Made by a program: the position numbers and the translations under genes
Shown here: positions 6,675 through 13,798 of the stretch, piece after piece
Position numbering within the stretch: position 1 is the stretch's first letter
Layout of the letters: each line of letters starts with the position of its first letter
Notes under the pieces: generated by a model
The model's database searches: none
Seen by the model: the letters and a program-made list of their open reading frames with translations, nothing else
What the model was told of the DNA's origin: nothing
NCBI GenBank assembly: GCA_046153985.1
Contig: JBJXFD010000146.1
Location: 1 to 14,019 of the forward strand
DNA: 14,019 nucleotides
Direction: 5' to 3'
From: JABWAJ01 sp046153985
Lineage (GTDB): Bacteria; Bacteroidota; Bacteroidia; Chitinophagales; Saprospiraceae

Positions 6675-6693
6675 CCATAAAAGTCACCTCGTT

Positions 6694-8214
6694 GTGCGAT
6701 ACTATCCGGCACTTATCTTGTTCCTTGCGGCACTGTGTTGCGCGCCTGCCGCCACGAAGGCGCAGACGCCCCGTTGGGAAACCGGCGTGTTGCTGGGTGG
6801 CGCATTTTATTCCGGCGATATCACTGCAGCTGCTATGCCTTACCTGCCGGAAACTCATTTTGCCGGCGGCCTGTTTTTTCGCCGCTATTTTACCTCCCGC
6901 TGGTCGGTTCGGGTCTCGGCGATGTTTGGCAGGCTGTCTAACAGCGATTTGAACTATACCACACCCTCCTGGCGCAGCGAACGCGCTTTCAGTTTCAGTA
7001 CTGAATTTGTGGAAGGCGCCCTGCTTGCGGAATGGTCTCCATGGTCAATCGAGGGCAACACAAGCCACATACGGCCTTACCTGTTTGCGGGCGGCGGCAT
7101 TTTATACTATGATCCGCGACCCGTTTTTGAGCGGTGCAAATTAGAAGACCTTTCGGAAGGCATCGCTGCCGATAAATTAGCGCTCAAATCCGAAACGCAA
7201 TTTGTAGTGCCGTTTGGAGGAGGCGTCCGCTGGCAGGCTGGCAAAAAATGGTACCTCGGCCTCGAAGGCGGGATCCGGCTGCCTTTTACAGACCGGCTCG
7301 ATGGCATCAGCTTTTCGGCCAATTCATCCAGTAATGATGGGTATGCTTTTGGAAGCCTCCTGGTAGGCGTGCAGTTGGGTCGCGAAGTTGTGAAAGCAGA
7401 TGTCGCCGGGAAAGGCCGGCTAAAACAAAAATTGCCGGATGGCGATGGCGATGGCGTCGCAGACGAGGACGATGACTGCCCAGATCAAATCGGGTTATCG
7501 AAATTCAGCGGCTGCCCCGATGCTGATGCCGACGGCATTCCCGATGCTTACGATCAGTGTCCTGACGAACCTGGCTTAGCTACCCGCAAAGGTTGCCCGG
7601 TTGCCGACAGCGATCAGGATGGCGTGGAAGATGCCTTGGATCTTTGTCCCGATTTTCCCGGATTACCAGAATATAAAGGCTGCTCCAATGATATGGACAG
7701 AGACGGCGACGGCGTGCCGGATTATCTGGATCGCTGCCTGAACGAATTTGGTGTCGTTATCCTCAAAGGTTGCCCCGATGCGGATAATGACGGCATTGCC
7801 GATCTCGACGACGCCTGCCCTTTGGTTTTTGGCGCTTACGCAAACAAAGGTTGCCCATTAGCCTTGAGCACCGAACAGGAAGTTGCCTGGATAACCGAGC
7901 GGGTTATGTTGTTTGAAGAAGGGAGTGCTGTCCTTGCTGACCCTTCCATCCTGGATCAGATCGCCCTGTTTCTCGTCAAAAACCCGGATTATCGCTTAGT
8001 GCTGGAAGGCCACGCTGATCCCGGAGAATCCGGAGCGATGCGCCTTTCTCAAAGCAGGGCGGAGGCTTGCCTGCGTTATCTGGAGGAGCAGGGTGTTACG
8101 GCTACCCGGCTTCGCGCCAAAGGATATGGAGCAACACTTCTTACCCCTACTGATGCCTCCGGCATGCTTCCTAGCAATCGGAAAGTGAAGTTTGTTTTGA
8201 ACCACCGGGGCTGA
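6694..8214 (+). CDS. OmpA-family outer-membrane protein with thrombospondin type-3 repeats
   Basis: 506 residues. It links the outer membrane to peptidoglycan. Order of parts: signal peptide (RYYPALILFLAALCC, cleavage probably after TKA near residue 23); an N-terminal barrel-like domain (about 24-235; RWETGVLLGGAFYSGD, YLFAGGGILYYD, LGLEGGIRLPF), similar to small Bacteroidota barrels; five calcium-binding TSP3 units (about 249-390; DGDGDGVADEDDDCPD, DADADGIPDAYDQCPD and so on, with paired Cys; the fourth unit is degenerate, with CLNEFG in place of CPD); and a C-terminal OmpA domain (about 395-503) with GHADPGESG (439-447), LSQSRAEACLRYL and KGYG. The first acidic residue of the usual GHTD signature is present as GHAD. 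The only start in frame after the upstream stop is GTG at 6694, and it begins the signal peptide. The gene stands alone. Confidence 0.93.
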   Translation: MRYYPALILFLAALCCAPAATKAQTPRWETGVLLGGAFYSGDITAAAMPYLPETHFAGGLFFRRYFTSRWSVRVSAMFGRLSNSDLNYTTPSWRSERAFSFSTEFVEGALLAEWSPWSIEGNTSHIRPYLFAGGGILYYDPRPVFERCKLEDLSEGIAADKLALKSETQFVVPFGGGVRWQAGKKWYLGLEGGIRLPFTDRLDGISFSANSSSNDGYAFGSLLVGVQLGREVVKADVAGKGRLKQKLPDGDGDGVADEDDDCPDQIGLSKFSGCPDADADGIPDAYDQCPDEPGLATRKGCPVADSDQDGVEDALDLCPDFPGLPEYKGCSNDMDRDGDGVPDYLDRCLNEFGVVILKGCPDADNDGIADLDDACPLVFGAYANKGCPLALSTEQEVAWITERVMLFEEGSAVLADPSILDQIALFLVKNPDYRLVLEGHADPGESGAMRLSQSRAEACLRYLEEQGVTATRLRAKGYGATLLTPTDASGMLPSNRKVKFVLNHRG

Positions 8215-8239
8215 TTTATTTCTTGTTTTGTTTGCCACC

Positions 8240-8249
8240 TGAGCGGAAT
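8240..8249 (+). repeat. TGAGCG-type intergenic repeat, copy A
   Basis: TGAGCGGAAT recurs exactly at 8392-8401. It is followed by GACGAG and preceded by GCCACC, the context seen in many dispersed intergenic repeats of Bacteroidota. Confidence 0.45.
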
Positions 8250-8252
8250 GAC

Positions 8253-8288
8253 GAGTTTCACGGAGTAAAAGGAGTCTCGCGGAGTTAA
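8253..8288 (+). repeat. Tandem GGAGT-type repeat, two units of 17 bp at 19-nt period
   Basis: Unit 1 (8253-8269, GAGTTTCACGGAGTAAA) and unit 2 (8272-8288, GAGTCTCGCGGAGTTAA) agree at 14 of 17 positions. Strings of the CACGGAG/CACAGAG kind are widespread as short intergenic repeats in environmental bacteria; membership of that class is from memory. Confidence 0.5.
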
Positions 8289-8303
8289 GCCCCCTGTCTT
8301 CTA

Positions 8304-8318
8304 ACACTAAGTTAGTGT
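8304..8318. repeat. Compact 15-nt palindrome
   Basis: ACACTAA-G-TTAGTGT is a perfect 7-bp inverted repeat with a single central base. It is too tight to form an RNA hairpin efficiently, so a protein-binding site or a recombination-prone palindrome is more plausible. It lies between two convergent 3' ends, away from any promoter. Confidence 0.4.
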
Positions 8319-8384
8319 CTCTCCATCTACCTGGTGTCTGTTCTTTAGAGTTCGAGAGCAAGGCATGTTTTGCCCAAAAACGGG

Positions 8385-8417
8385 CGGTCGTTGAGCGGAA
8401 TCGAAACGAAATGACCG
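8385..8417. repeat. Hairpin-forming TGAGCG-type repeat, copy B
   Basis: CGGTCGTT (8385-8392) pairs with AATGACCG (8410-8417), 8 bp with one G-U, around a 17-nt loop that contains GAGCGGAATCGAAACGA. The core TGAGCGGAATCGAA aligns with TGAGCGCAGTCGAA of copy C with two differences. Confidence 0.5.
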
Positions 8418-8448
8418 ATTTTGAACCTCCGCATAACGCAGCTAAGGT

Positions 8449-8468
8449 GACTGAGCGCAGTCGAAGCC
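8449..8468. repeat. TGAGCG-type repeat, copy C
   Basis: GACTG (8449-8453) and CAGTC (8458-8462) pair around AGCG, and the string continues TCGAAGCC. The form CTGAGCGCAGTCGAAG is the best preserved of the copies here. It ends 25 nt before the coxE stop codon and could form part of the 3' end of the cox transcript. Confidence 0.5.
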
Positions 8469-8492
8469 TCGGACTATAAAAACAGACACTTC

Positions 8493-9620
8493 TTATGACC
8501 CAAGCCAGCGGCCCAATTTGCGTAAGCTCTCCACATTATGCCCTGGCAGAAATACATCCAGATGCGGCCATGCTGCTTGCATGCCTGCAGTTTGTGGTTG
8601 GTATTCCGCATACCCGGCCAGCGGGTTCAGCCAGATAATTCTTCGGCTGTGGGTTCGTATCCTGGATAATGCATTGGTTAGTAAATCTGTTTCCCCCGTA
8701 TCTAATCCATCGCTGAGGATGATTACTGTGGTGCGCGAATCCAGCATGCGGGCGGCGTGGTCGTGGACGAACGTATCGAGTGCATGGCCGATTTTAGTGC
8801 CACCGCCCCATCCTAAGGGCTGGGAAGAAAGCACCTGGAGTGCCTCGTCGTAATTTCGTTCGCGTAACAATGGCGTAATGCGTTGCAAATCGGTACTGAA
8901 GGTAAACGTCTCCACACGGCGGAAAACTTGTTGAAATGCATACAAAAACTGGAGTAAGAAAGCTGTGTAGAGTTCCATACTCTGGCTCACGTCGCAAAGC
9001 ACGACCAGCTTGGCCCGGTTGCGTTTTGGCTTGTTCCAGGCTAAATCGAGCAATTCGCCGCCGCGCCTGAGGTTGGCGCGCAGGGTGCGACGCAGGTCTA
9101 AGCTGGCATGTTGGCGGGTTGCCTGCCGGCGGCGGTTGAGGTGGGCCGCTAAGCGCCGGGATAGGGCGCGAATGACGCGCATCAGCTCGTCTACTTCATC
9201 TGCGGGTACTGCTGCAAAATCGCGGCGGTTCAGGTTTTCGGAAAGCCCGTAATACGCGGTGCGTTCTTCTTCTTTTTCCCGATTGCCGTTGAGCCAGGTT
9301 TTCAGAGATTTAAAGGCTTCCTGCTGCCTGCCAGGCTTCGGTTTCCGGTGTTCCTGCTGCGCAATTTTGCTGTCCACCGCTTTTTCTAATTCTTTCCAAT
9401 ACTGTTGAAAAAGGGCGTCGAAAACCTCAAGGTTGCGGCGATTCCGGCACAATACCGCCCGAAGCGCATCGCGCAATTCCGCTGGTTTTGTATAGTCAAT
9501 CCATTCCAGCGCTTGGAGGGCATCCGCTTCCTCTTCCGCGCTCAGGGTAAACCCCTTTTTGCGCAAAAACCGGCAAAATGCCACAATATTCGCCGAAAGC
9601 GCCGTATGCCGGGCGATCAC
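8493..9620 (-). CDS. coxE: CoxE-like von Willebrand factor A protein
   Basis: 375 residues, cytoplasmic, without signal peptide. The N-terminal half (1-200) is helical and highly charged (many Arg/Lys/Glu, for example RALSRRLAAHLNRRRQATRQ). The C-terminal half is a VWA domain with a complete metal-ion-dependent adhesion site: DVSQS (D210, S212, S214), T275 in GGGT and D304 in LSDG. CoxE proteins act with the CoxD ATPase in post-translational maturation of the active site of CO-dehydrogenase-type molybdenum hydroxylases; MoxR-ATPase/VWA pairs are a general chaperone-like theme. The start is GTG at 9620, overlapping the coxD stop as GTGA, so the two are probably translated in a coupled way and in equal amounts. 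It is the last gene of the operon. Confidence 0.9.
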   Translation of the reverse strand: MIARHTALSANIVAFCRFLRKKGFTLSAEEEADALQALEWIDYTKPAELRDALRAVLCRNRRNLEVFDALFQQYWKELEKAVDSKIAQQEHRKPKPGRQQEAFKSLKTWLNGNREKEEERTAYYGLSENLNRRDFAAVPADEVDELMRVIRALSRRLAAHLNRRRQATRQHASLDLRRTLRANLRRGGELLDLAWNKPKRNRAKLVVLCDVSQSMELYTAFLLQFLYAFQQVFRRVETFTFSTDLQRITPLLRERNYDEALQVLSSQPLGWGGGTKIGHALDTFVHDHAARMLDSRTTVIILSDGLDTGETDLLTNALSRIRTHSRRIIWLNPLAGYAEYQPQTAGMQAAWPHLDVFLPGHNVESLRKLGRWLGS

Positions 9621-10522
9621 AGGTCGTCAAATTTGGACTGAATGCCCGTGCGTTCCAACAATTCAGATAAAGACATCTGAACCCGCCGCGTATCTTTCCA
9701 GTCTTTGAGAATCACCCCGAAGGTTTGCTCAATGATGGAGCGGTCTAAGTGGGCGAGGTGCATCCCTGAAAGGGCAAACGCCCAATCGAGCGTTTCGGCA
9801 ATCCCCGGCGTTTTTTCCAATTGCAGGGTGCGGAGGACTTCCATAAAACGGCAGATTTGTTCTGCAAGGCGGTCGTCAATGCCCGGCACTTTATTTTTGA
9901 CAATCAGCCATTCTTTCTCAAAATCGGGGTAGTCAATGTACAGATAGAGGCAGCGACGGCGCAGCGCTTCCGATAGTTCGCGGGTGCGGTTGCCGGTCAG
10001 GATCACTTGCGGGATATGCGTGGCTTTGATGGTGCCGATTTCAGGAATGGTGATTTGCCAATCGCTCAGCAATTCGAGTAAAAAACTCTCGAATTCTTCG
10101 TCCGAGCGGTCAATTTCGTCAATCAACAGCACCGGTTTTTTGTGGTGCGTGATGGCTTGCAACAGGGGGCGTTTCAGTAGAAAATTTTGTCCGAAAATAG
10201 TGGCTTCTTTCTCTTCCACACTTTGGACACTTTGCTCCGTAGCCTTGAGGTGCAGCAACTGGCGCTGGTAATTCCATTCGTACAACGCATGCGTAGCATC
10301 TAAACCTTCATAGCATTGCAGCCGGATCAGGTCGGTCTCCAACGCATTGGCCATCACTTTTGCAATTTCCGTTTTTCCTACGCCGGCAGGGCCTTCCACG
10401 AGGAGGGGTTTCTGCAATTGCATGGACAAAAATACAGCCATGCTTACTGCATCATCGGTAATGTACCCCTGCCCGGAAAGCATGGTTCGGATCTTGGCCA
10501 GCGATGTCGGATTGTCTGTCAT
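9617..10522 (-). CDS. coxD: CoxD-like MoxR-family AAA+ ATPase
   Basis: 301 residues from ATG 10522; a GTG at 10528 would add two residues and cannot be excluded. Motifs: Walker A GPAGVGKT (44-51), Walker B LLIDEID (132-138), sensor 1 in ILTGN (Asn178) and an Arg cluster ALRRRC (187-191) for the arginine finger. QCYEGLD and LYEWNYQRQLL are typical of CoxD. In the form I CO dehydrogenase system CoxD acts as an ATP-driven chaperone in sulfuration of the molybdenum centre; the same job is inferred here. It begins 9 nt after the coxM stop and overlaps coxE by 4 nt. The tail (about 205-300) is the helical lid domain. Confidence 0.92.
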   Translation of the reverse strand: MTDNPTSLAKIRTMLSGQGYITDDAVSMAVFLSMQLQKPLLVEGPAGVGKTEIAKVMANALETDLIRLQCYEGLDATHALYEWNYQRQLLHLKATEQSVQSVEEKEATIFGQNFLLKRPLLQAITHHKKPVLLIDEIDRSDEEFESFLLELLSDWQITIPEIGTIKATHIPQVILTGNRTRELSEALRRRCLYLYIDYPDFEKEWLIVKNKVPGIDDRLAEQICRFMEVLRTLQLEKTPGIAETLDWAFALSGMHLAHLDRSIIEQTFGVILKDWKDTRRVQMSLSELLERTGIQSKFDDL

Positions 10523-10531
10523 GAACACGCC

Positions 10532-11362
10532 TTAAGCAATCGCCTCCAAGGCTCGTTTAACGTAAACCTTTGCTAAATGTTTGCGGTATTTCTCCGAAGC
10601 ATAATGGTCCACATTGATGGCAACGCTTTCCCCGGCGGCAGCAGCCGCAGCGGCAATAGCAGCAGCATCGAGCGGTTTACCGGAAACGGCGGCTTCTGCG
10701 GCATGATCCCGGTGAGGTGTGTCGCTCAGGCCAGTGAACGCAATATGTACCTGTCCGTCAGGCGTGCGCTGCGCCGCGCAGCCAACGACGGCAAAGCGGG
10801 AAGCAGGCTGAGGGAATTTTTGATAGGTTGCCCTGGCGCCTGCTACAACCGGCACGTGGATGGCCGTGATGATTTCATCCTCTGCCAGCGCGGTCATAAA
10901 AATGCCCGTAAAAAAATCCGAAGCGGCAATTTTCCGGGCGCCTTTGGGCCCCTGAACGGCAATCGTAGCCCCTGCGGCGAGTACGACCGCGCTCCAGTCG
11001 GCAGCAGGGTCGGCATGCGCTAAACTCCCGCCGATGGTGCCCCGGTTGCGCACCTGCACATCACCGATTTGGCCTGCACTTTCAGCAAACATGGGCAATT
11101 TGGAGCGCACCAGCGGGTTCGTGGCAATTTCGTTATGGGTAGCTGCGGCGCCAATGACAAGGCCCCCGTTTTCTTCCCGAATGGCACGAAGCTCGGCAAT
11201 CTGGCTGATGTCAACCAAACGTTCGGGTTGATTCAGGCGCAACTTCAGTGCGGGCACCAGACTATGGCCGCCAGCGAGAATCTTCCCGTCGCCATTGCCG
11301 AGGGCGGCGATGGCGTCTGCCACCGTAGTGGCTCTTGTATATTCAAATGTGGTTGGTATCAT
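10532..11362 (-). CDS. coxM: FAD-binding medium subunit of a CO-dehydrogenase-type molybdenum hydroxylase
   Basis: 276 residues. This subunit takes electrons from the iron-sulfur subunit and passes them to an acceptor through FAD. The two FAD pyrophosphate-binding motifs are present: AGGHSLVP (30-37) and TIGGS (109-113) within IGDVQVRNRGTIGGSLAHADPA. The C-terminal domain contains an unusual alanine run (233-243, interrupted by one Ile) followed by the expected YRKHLAKVYVKRAL. Length and order match the family. The ATG at 11362 follows an A-rich leader without Shine-Dalgarno sequence; 69 nt separate it from coxL, the loosest junction of the operon, and this gap holds a hairpin. Confidence 0.94.
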   Translation of the reverse strand: MIPTTFEYTRATTVADAIAALGNGDGKILAGGHSLVPALKLRLNQPERLVDISQIAELRAIREENGGLVIGAAATHNEIATNPLVRSKLPMFAESAGQIGDVQVRNRGTIGGSLAHADPAADWSAVVLAAGATIAVQGPKGARKIAASDFFTGIFMTALAEDEIITAIHVPVVAGARATYQKFPQPASRFAVVGCAAQRTPDGQVHIAFTGLSDTPHRDHAAEAAVSGKPLDAAAIAAAAAAAGESVAINVDHYASEKYRKHLAKVYVKRALEAIA

Positions 11363-11381
11363 TTTTTTTAATAATTGTTTG

Positions 11382-11400
11382 GCAGCCGTTTGAAGGCTGC
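11382..11400. other. Hairpin in the coxL-coxM junction
   Basis: GCAGCC (11382-11387) and GGCTGC (11395-11400) pair around the loop GTTTGAA. On the coding (minus) strand it lies about 20 nt before the coxM ATG and is followed by an A/T-rich, unstructured stretch. It could mark an mRNA processing or stability boundary that sets subunit levels; it lacks the T-run of a terminator in the direction of transcription. Confidence 0.4.
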
Positions 11401-11431
11401 TTGCTTTTAAAAGATACGGCGATGCCGGCAG

Positions 11432-13798
11432 TTATTGCATCGCGGTCCAAACGCGTTCCGGTGTTAACGGCATCAGGATGTCCCGCACCTTGTGCCCGCC
11501 GCTCCAAAGTGCATCAATCACTGCGTTGACCACTGCGGGCGTCGAGCCAATGCAACCTGCTTCACCGGCGCCTTTTACGCCCAGCGGATTGTGCGGACAG
11601 GGCGTGACCTGGCTGCCCGTTTCAAACATGGGCAAATCGTCGGCGCGTGGCATGCAATAGTCCATGTAAGAAGCATTGGTCATCTGGCCGTTTTCATCGT
11701 ATTCCACGCCTTCAAACAAAGCCTGACCGATCCCCTGCGCAACCCCGCCGTGAATCTGTCCGTCCACAATCATCGGATTGATCACATTGCCGACATCATC
11801 CACCGCGATGAACCGTTTGAGGGTCACTTTGCCGGTTTCCTGTTCCACTTCAACCACAGCGATGTGGCAACCGAAAGGATACGTAAAGTTGGTCGGGTCG
11901 TAAAAGCTGCTGAAATCCAATCCGGGTTCCAAATCTGCCGGATAGACGTGCGGGACATAGGCTGTCAGGGCAATATCGCCGAAACTGAGAGATTTGTCGG
12001 TGCCTTTAACGGTGAATTTACCGTTGGCAAACTCCATATCACCCGGCGCTGCTTCGAGCTTGTGCGCCGCTATTTTTTTGCCTTTTTCAACAATTTTGTC
12101 AATGCTTTTGATGATCGCAGAACCGCCTACCGCAAGGCTGCGAGAACCGTAAGTCCCCATCCCGAACGCGACCGTATCGCTGTCGCCATGAACGATGTCC
12201 ACGTCTTCCATCGGAATGCCGAGCTTGTCGGCCACTACTTGTGCAAAAGTCGTTTCGTGGCCCTGGCCGTGCGAGTGTGCGCCGGTAAAAACGCTCACTT
12301 TACCCGTTGGCTGCACGCGAACCTGGCCAACTTCATAGAGACCGGCGCGGGCGCCAAGCGACCCCACCACTGCCGACGGCGCAATGCCGCAAGCCTCGAT
12401 ATAGGTCGAAAAGCCGACGCCGAGCAATTTCCCACTCTTAGCCGCTTCTTTTTGGGCCTTGCGGAAATCCGCATAGCCAAGCATTGCCAACCCTTTTTCT
12501 ATGACGCCCTGGTAATTGCCGCTGTCGTATTGCAGGGCAACCTGGGTTTGATAACCCGGCTGTGTCACGCCGTCGAAAGGAGGAATCAAGTTTTTAAGGC
12601 GCAATTCAACCGGATCAACGCCCATTTCCAAAGCGGAAAGATCAATCAGGCGTTCCAGCAGGTAAGTCGCTTCCGGGCGACCGGCCCCGCGGTAAGCATC
12701 CACGGCATTGGTATGCGTGAAAACAGCCGTCACATCCACATTGATTTTGGGCGTGGTGTACAACCCCTGAAGCAGGGTGCCGTGCAGATAGGTTGGAACA
12801 GCCGGCGCAAACGTAGACAGAAAAGCGCCCATATTGGCATAGGTATGAACTTTCAGGGCCGTGATTTTGCCGTTGGCGTCGAAACCCATCTGTGCTTTCG
12901 TAACATGATCCCGGCCATGCGCGTCGAGCATAAACGCTTCGCTGCGTGTGGACGTCCACTTAACCGGGCGGCTTATTTTTTGAGCGCACCAGGTGATGAG
13001 GGCTTCTTCTGTGTAATGGAAAATTTTGGATCCAAATCCACCACCGACATCCGGGCCGACTACGCGAACTTTATGCTCGGGAATGCCGAGTACAAAAGCG
13101 CACATCAGCAACCGGATCAGGTGGGGGTTCTGGGTACTTGTATAAAGCGTGTATTTGTCGCTGGTGGTGTCGTACGCGCCAATGTAACTGCGCGGTTCAA
13201 TGGCGTTGGGCGCCATGCGCTGATTCACAAATTCAAGGGTGGTGACATGCGCTGCCGCAGCTAGCGCAGCGTCCACTTCTGATTTTGGATTGCCCAGTTC
13301 CCAGTCGAAAGCGACATTGCCGGGCGCCTGGTCGTGTACCAGCGGCGCGCCGGCCTTGACGCCAGCTGCTGGGTTGGTCACGGCCGGTAGTTCCTCGTAA
13401 TCCACCTCCACTGCGTCGGCGGCATCTTTGGCTTGTTCACGCGTTTCGGCAATCACAAAAGCGACCGGATCGCCGACGTGGAGGGCTTTCCCATGCGCCA
13501 GAAGCGGGTGTTTGGGCTCCTTCATGGTATCCCCGCTTTTGAAATTGACCTGCCAGCCGCAAGGTACGCCATTCACATCCGCAAGGTCGGCGCCCGTAAA
13601 AATCGCCACAACGCCCGGCATTTTTTGCGCAGCAGCGGTATCAATACCCTTGATTTTGGCATGCGCGTAGGGGCTGCGTACAAACATCCCATGCGTCATG
13701 CCGGGGAGGACGATGTCGTCTGTGTAGTTCCCCTTGCCGGTGACGAAACGTTTGTCTTCAACCCGTTTGACAGATTTCCCGATGTAATTCGTACTCAT
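11432..13798 (-). CDS. coxL: Large molybdopterin-binding subunit, form II CO-dehydrogenase-type (BMS-type)
   Basis: 788 residues, full length for the family. It binds the molybdopterin cytosine dinucleotide cofactor and carries the active site. Seen: VEDKRFVTGKGNYTDD at the N-terminus, VGGGFGSK (251-258), the active-site loop AYRGAGR (368-374), SHGQGHETT, and the catalytic Glu746 in KGAGEAG. True CO-oxidising form I enzymes have AYxCSFR with a copper-bound Cys in this loop; here Gly371 stands at that place, so this is form II. Members of this group are often called putative CO dehydrogenases, but other aldehyde or heterocycle hydroxylations are possible. The ATG overlaps the coxS stop (ATGA) and is preceded by a perfect Shine-Dalgarno sequence. 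Gene order S-L-M also fits form II. No signal peptide: cytoplasmic. Confidence 0.95.
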   Translation of the reverse strand: MSTNYIGKSVKRVEDKRFVTGKGNYTDDIVLPGMTHGMFVRSPYAHAKIKGIDTAAAQKMPGVVAIFTGADLADVNGVPCGWQVNFKSGDTMKEPKHPLLAHGKALHVGDPVAFVIAETREQAKDAADAVEVDYEELPAVTNPAAGVKAGAPLVHDQAPGNVAFDWELGNPKSEVDAALAAAAHVTTLEFVNQRMAPNAIEPRSYIGAYDTTSDKYTLYTSTQNPHLIRLLMCAFVLGIPEHKVRVVGPDVGGGFGSKIFHYTEEALITWCAQKISRPVKWTSTRSEAFMLDAHGRDHVTKAQMGFDANGKITALKVHTYANMGAFLSTFAPAVPTYLHGTLLQGLYTTPKINVDVTAVFTHTNAVDAYRGAGRPEATYLLERLIDLSALEMGVDPVELRLKNLIPPFDGVTQPGYQTQVALQYDSGNYQGVIEKGLAMLGYADFRKAQKEAAKSGKLLGVGFSTYIEACGIAPSAVVGSLGARAGLYEVGQVRVQPTGKVSVFTGAHSHGQGHETTFAQVVADKLGIPMEDVDIVHGDSDTVAFGMGTYGSRSLAVGGSAIIKSIDKIVEKGKKIAAHKLEAAPGDMEFANGKFTVKGTDKSLSFGDIALTAYVPHVYPADLEPGLDFSSFYDPTNFTYPFGCHIAVVEVEQETGKVTLKRFIAVDDVGNVINPMIVDGQIHGGVAQGIGQALFEGVEYDENGQMTNASYMDYCMPRADDLPMFETGSQVTPCPHNPLGVKGAGEAGCIGSTPAVVNAVIDALWSGGHKVRDILMPLTPERVWTAMQ

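Larger units (their letters stand above)
6171..6693. other. 523-nt divergent intergenic region with short repeats and candidate promoters
   Basis: This gap separates the divergent transglycosylase and OmpA-family genes. It contains a GC-rich hairpin (6247-6262), a repeat-like string (6279-6300), one doubtful small reading frame (6303-6452) and two TAnnTTTG elements in front of the OmpA gene (6561-6568, 6667-6674). The stretch 6453-6550 is A/T-rich and otherwise empty. No RNA gene was recognised. Confidence 0.75.
8215..8492. other. Convergent intergenic region made largely of short repeats
   Basis: The gap lies between the 3' ends of the OmpA-family gene and the cox operon. It carries three TGAGCG-type strings (8240-8249, 8392-8401, 8452-8468), a tandem GGAGT-type repeat (8253-8288), a compact palindrome (8304-8318) and a hairpin (8385-8417). 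I see no gene here and no T-run terminator for either neighbour. Confidence 0.7.

Noticed and set aside
7996..8361. 121-codon minus-strand frame overlapping the 3' end of the OmpA gene
   Set aside because: Mostly antisense to the conserved OmpA domain; the rest reads through intergenic repeats.
11492..13264. 590-codon open frame on the plus strand opposite coxL
   Set aside because: It lies fully antisense to a clearly conserved gene, its translation is rich in His/Arg/Phe without domain motifs, and such frames are common opposite GC-rich, codon-biased genes.
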